Assembly (NCBI GenBank): GCA_900768625.1
Contig: CAAGDO010000189.1
Coordinates: 1 to 7,891 of the forward strand
Direction of reading: 5' to 3'
Source: Bacteroidaceae bacterium
Lineage (GTDB): Bacteria > Bacteroidota > Bacteroidia > Bacteroidales > Bacteroidaceae
Length of the DNA: 7,891 bases
The stretch's first letter is position 1, and each line of letters begins with the position of its first letter. Below the pieces are notes generated by a model that saw nothing but the letters and a program-made list of their open reading frames with translations, did not search any database and was not told the DNA's origin. Positions 7,033 through 7,891 of the stretch are shown piece by piece. A program made the position numbers and the translations under genes.

Positions 7033-7064
7033 CAAAAGTAGTCACTGTCTTTTGCTCTTGCAAG
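7033..7064 (-). promoter_or_regulatory. Bacteroidetes-type promoter of the cupin gene
   Basis: Read on the - strand, TACTTTTG (7040-7033) fits the -7 consensus TAnnTTTG exactly. CTTG (7064-7061) lies 20 bases upstream and matches the -33 box TTTG at three of four positions. Transcription would start near 7026 and leave a leader of about 40 bases before the cupin ATG at 6985. The -33 box is half of the palindrome CTTGCAAG (7057-7064). Confidence 0.55.
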
Positions 7065-7184
7065 AACGAACAAAATGGTGGAATACTTACTTAGGGGTAA
7101 CTATTGCTGAGTGTGAGCACAGAAAAAAATGAGGACTTAAACAAGTTTAACGGGAAAAGAATAGGGCGGATTCCTGCGGTTAGT

Positions 7185-7199
7185 TACTTTTGTATACAA
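7185..7199 (+). promoter_or_regulatory. Promoter -7 box and overlapping dyad of the HxlR gene
   Basis: TACTTTTG (7185-7192) is an exact match to the TAnnTTTG -7 box, placing the transcript start near 7199 and giving a leader of about 20 bases. No TTTG is visible at the -33 position. The box overlaps the perfect palindrome TTGTATACAA (7190-7199), and TTACttttGTAT (7184-7195) is a near-dyad of the kind bound by YodB/HypR-type HxlR regulators. A repressor bound here would block its own promoter, so autoregulation is likely (inference). Confidence 0.5.
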
Positions 7200-7219
7200 T
7201 TGTTGAAAACGAAGAATTT

Positions 7220-7585
7220 ATGAACGTTCCAATAACCGAACCTGTATTCCAAGATTGCCCTATCCGTAATGTCTTGGCACATATTTGCGGCAAGTGGTCT
7301 CTGCTTGTCGTCTATACCCTTCATCGCAATGGTCGTTTGCGCTTCAATGCCATTCATAAGGCCATTCCCGACATATCGCAAAAAATGCTCACTTCCACAC
7401 TCCGTACGCTTGAGGCCGATGGTTTGGTCACCCGCCATGTTTATGCGGAAGTGCCTCCAAGGGTGGAGTATGAGCTCACGGAAAGAGCAGAATCGTTTAT
7501 CCCCATTGTTGAAGCCATGACCGAATGGGCCCTGGCGCATATGGCGGGAATCATGAAGGATAGACAACGTGCGGTTGAGGCATAA
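7220..7585 (+). CDS. HxlR-family winged-helix transcription regulator
   Basis: 121 residues from the ATG at 7220. A TTG at 7190 is in frame but lies inside the promoter box, so it is rejected. The protein has the HxlR layout: CPIRNVLAHICGKWSLLVVYTL (13-34), the recognition-helix region ISQKMLTSTLRTLEADGLVTR (52-72) and a wing ending YELTERA (84-90). Length is normal for the family. Cys13 sits where the redox-sensing cysteine of YodB and HypR is found; those regulators respond to quinones, aldehydes or disulfide stress. The likely role is a dimeric repressor controlling itself and the divergent cupin gene. The inducer cannot be deduced. It is followed after about 40 bases by an inverted repeat that may end its transcript. 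Confidence 0.88.
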   Translation: MNVPITEPVFQDCPIRNVLAHICGKWSLLVVYTLHRNGRLRFNAIHKAIPDISQKMLTSTLRTLEADGLVTRHVYAEVPPRVEYELTERAESFIPIVEAMTEWALAHMAGIMKDRQRAVEA

Positions 7586-7625
7586 CGGCATAGCGCAATC
7601 ATCCTTGAGAGCATACGGCACTAAT

Positions 7626-7718
7626 GCGTAATTGCCGTCCATTCTTTCGCTTGTTCCTGATTCGTTGTCCTACAGTGTAGGCGCAGCAAAGGATTTTACG
7701 GAAAATGGGCGGCAATTA
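7626..7718. repeat. Inverted-repeat element, copy 2; possible terminator
   Basis: The left 37 bases (from GCGTAATTGCC at 7626) are identical to copy 1 at 6421, and GGCGCAGCAAA in the centre is also shared. The right arm (7699-7718) has drifted and pairs with the left arm imperfectly (TAATTGCCG...CGGCAATTA). The inner hairpin is CCTAC-AGT-GTAGG (7669-7681) where copy 1 has CCTC-ATT-GAGG, so both sides changed and pairing was kept. It follows the HxlR stop by 40 bases and probably terminates that transcript. Confidence 0.75.
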
Positions 7719-7830
7719 TATGTTTCTTTATCAAAAATGTATCCAGTAAGGCTATGGTAGCAGCATTTTGTTTCTTGGTTATAGTCAAAAAGAAATGGTT
7801 TGAGAATCAACCGAATGGAATTTGAAACTT

Positions 7831-7891
7831 GATTGGGCATTTACACTATCTCGTTTTGAGGGCGTAGCCATTAATGAACATTTCCTCCCCA
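7831..7891. repeat. Terminal direct repeat, copy 2 (61 bp)
   Basis: Identical to bases 1-61. The 112 bases between the inverted repeat and this copy (7719-7830) are AT-rich and hold no recognisable feature. If the molecule is circular, the true unit is 7830 bp and this copy is the same DNA as 1-61. Confidence 0.95.

Noticed and set aside
6986..7063. N-terminal extension of the cupin
   Set aside because: It would cross the exact TAnnTTTG promoter box at 7033-7040 and adds 26 residues with no family match.
7184..7642. A 152-residue open frame on the - strand
   Set aside because: Antisense to the clear HxlR regulator and without domain features.

Overview
The window looks like chromosomal-type DNA from a Bacteroidales bacterium, most likely Prevotella or a close relative. 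The evidence is the absence of clear Shine-Dalgarno sequences, Bacteroidetes-type promoter boxes (TAnnTTTG) ahead of two genes, the style of the lipid-free secreted TPR and outer-membrane barrel proteins, and intergenic inverted repeats. The genus is inference; no rRNA or marker gene is present.

Layout. Positions 1-1163 hold no convincing gene. They contain a hairpin cluster (36-174), a 22-bp tandem repeat (505-589) and a probable promoter (1046-1079). Next come three genes on the + strand: a membrane-anchored TIR-domain protein (1164-2297), a large secreted TPR protein (2366-5305) and, after a 344-base gap, a small outer-membrane beta-barrel protein (5650-6399). A near-perfect inverted repeat (6421-6512) separates these from an unrelated divergent pair: a cupin (6536-6985, - strand) and an HxlR-family redox-type regulator (7220-7585, + strand). 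A second copy of the inverted repeat (7626-7718) follows the regulator.

How the genes may work together. The TIR protein has its putative NAD-cleaving domain in the cytoplasm, one membrane helix, and about 170 residues predicted outside the membrane. Its neighbour is exported and carries an N-terminal domain resembling part of the TIR protein's outer region, then a coiled coil, then at least twelve 46-residue TPR units. A simple reading is an envelope-to-cytoplasm signalling pair in which the secreted TPR protein senses or scaffolds something and controls the TIR domain through the membrane. The beta-barrel protein may be a third part or just a neighbour. This is a hypothesis from domain layout only. 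The TPR array is far more AT-rich than the two ends of its own gene, which points to a mosaic gene. The HxlR/cupin pair looks like a separate small redox or electrophile-response unit.

The first and last 61 bases of the window are identical. The sequence is therefore either a closed circle of 7830 bp or a piece bounded by two copies of a dispersed repeat. No replication, mobilisation, integrase or transposase gene is present, and the repeat runs into a structured repeat-like element, so the dispersed-repeat explanation is favoured.
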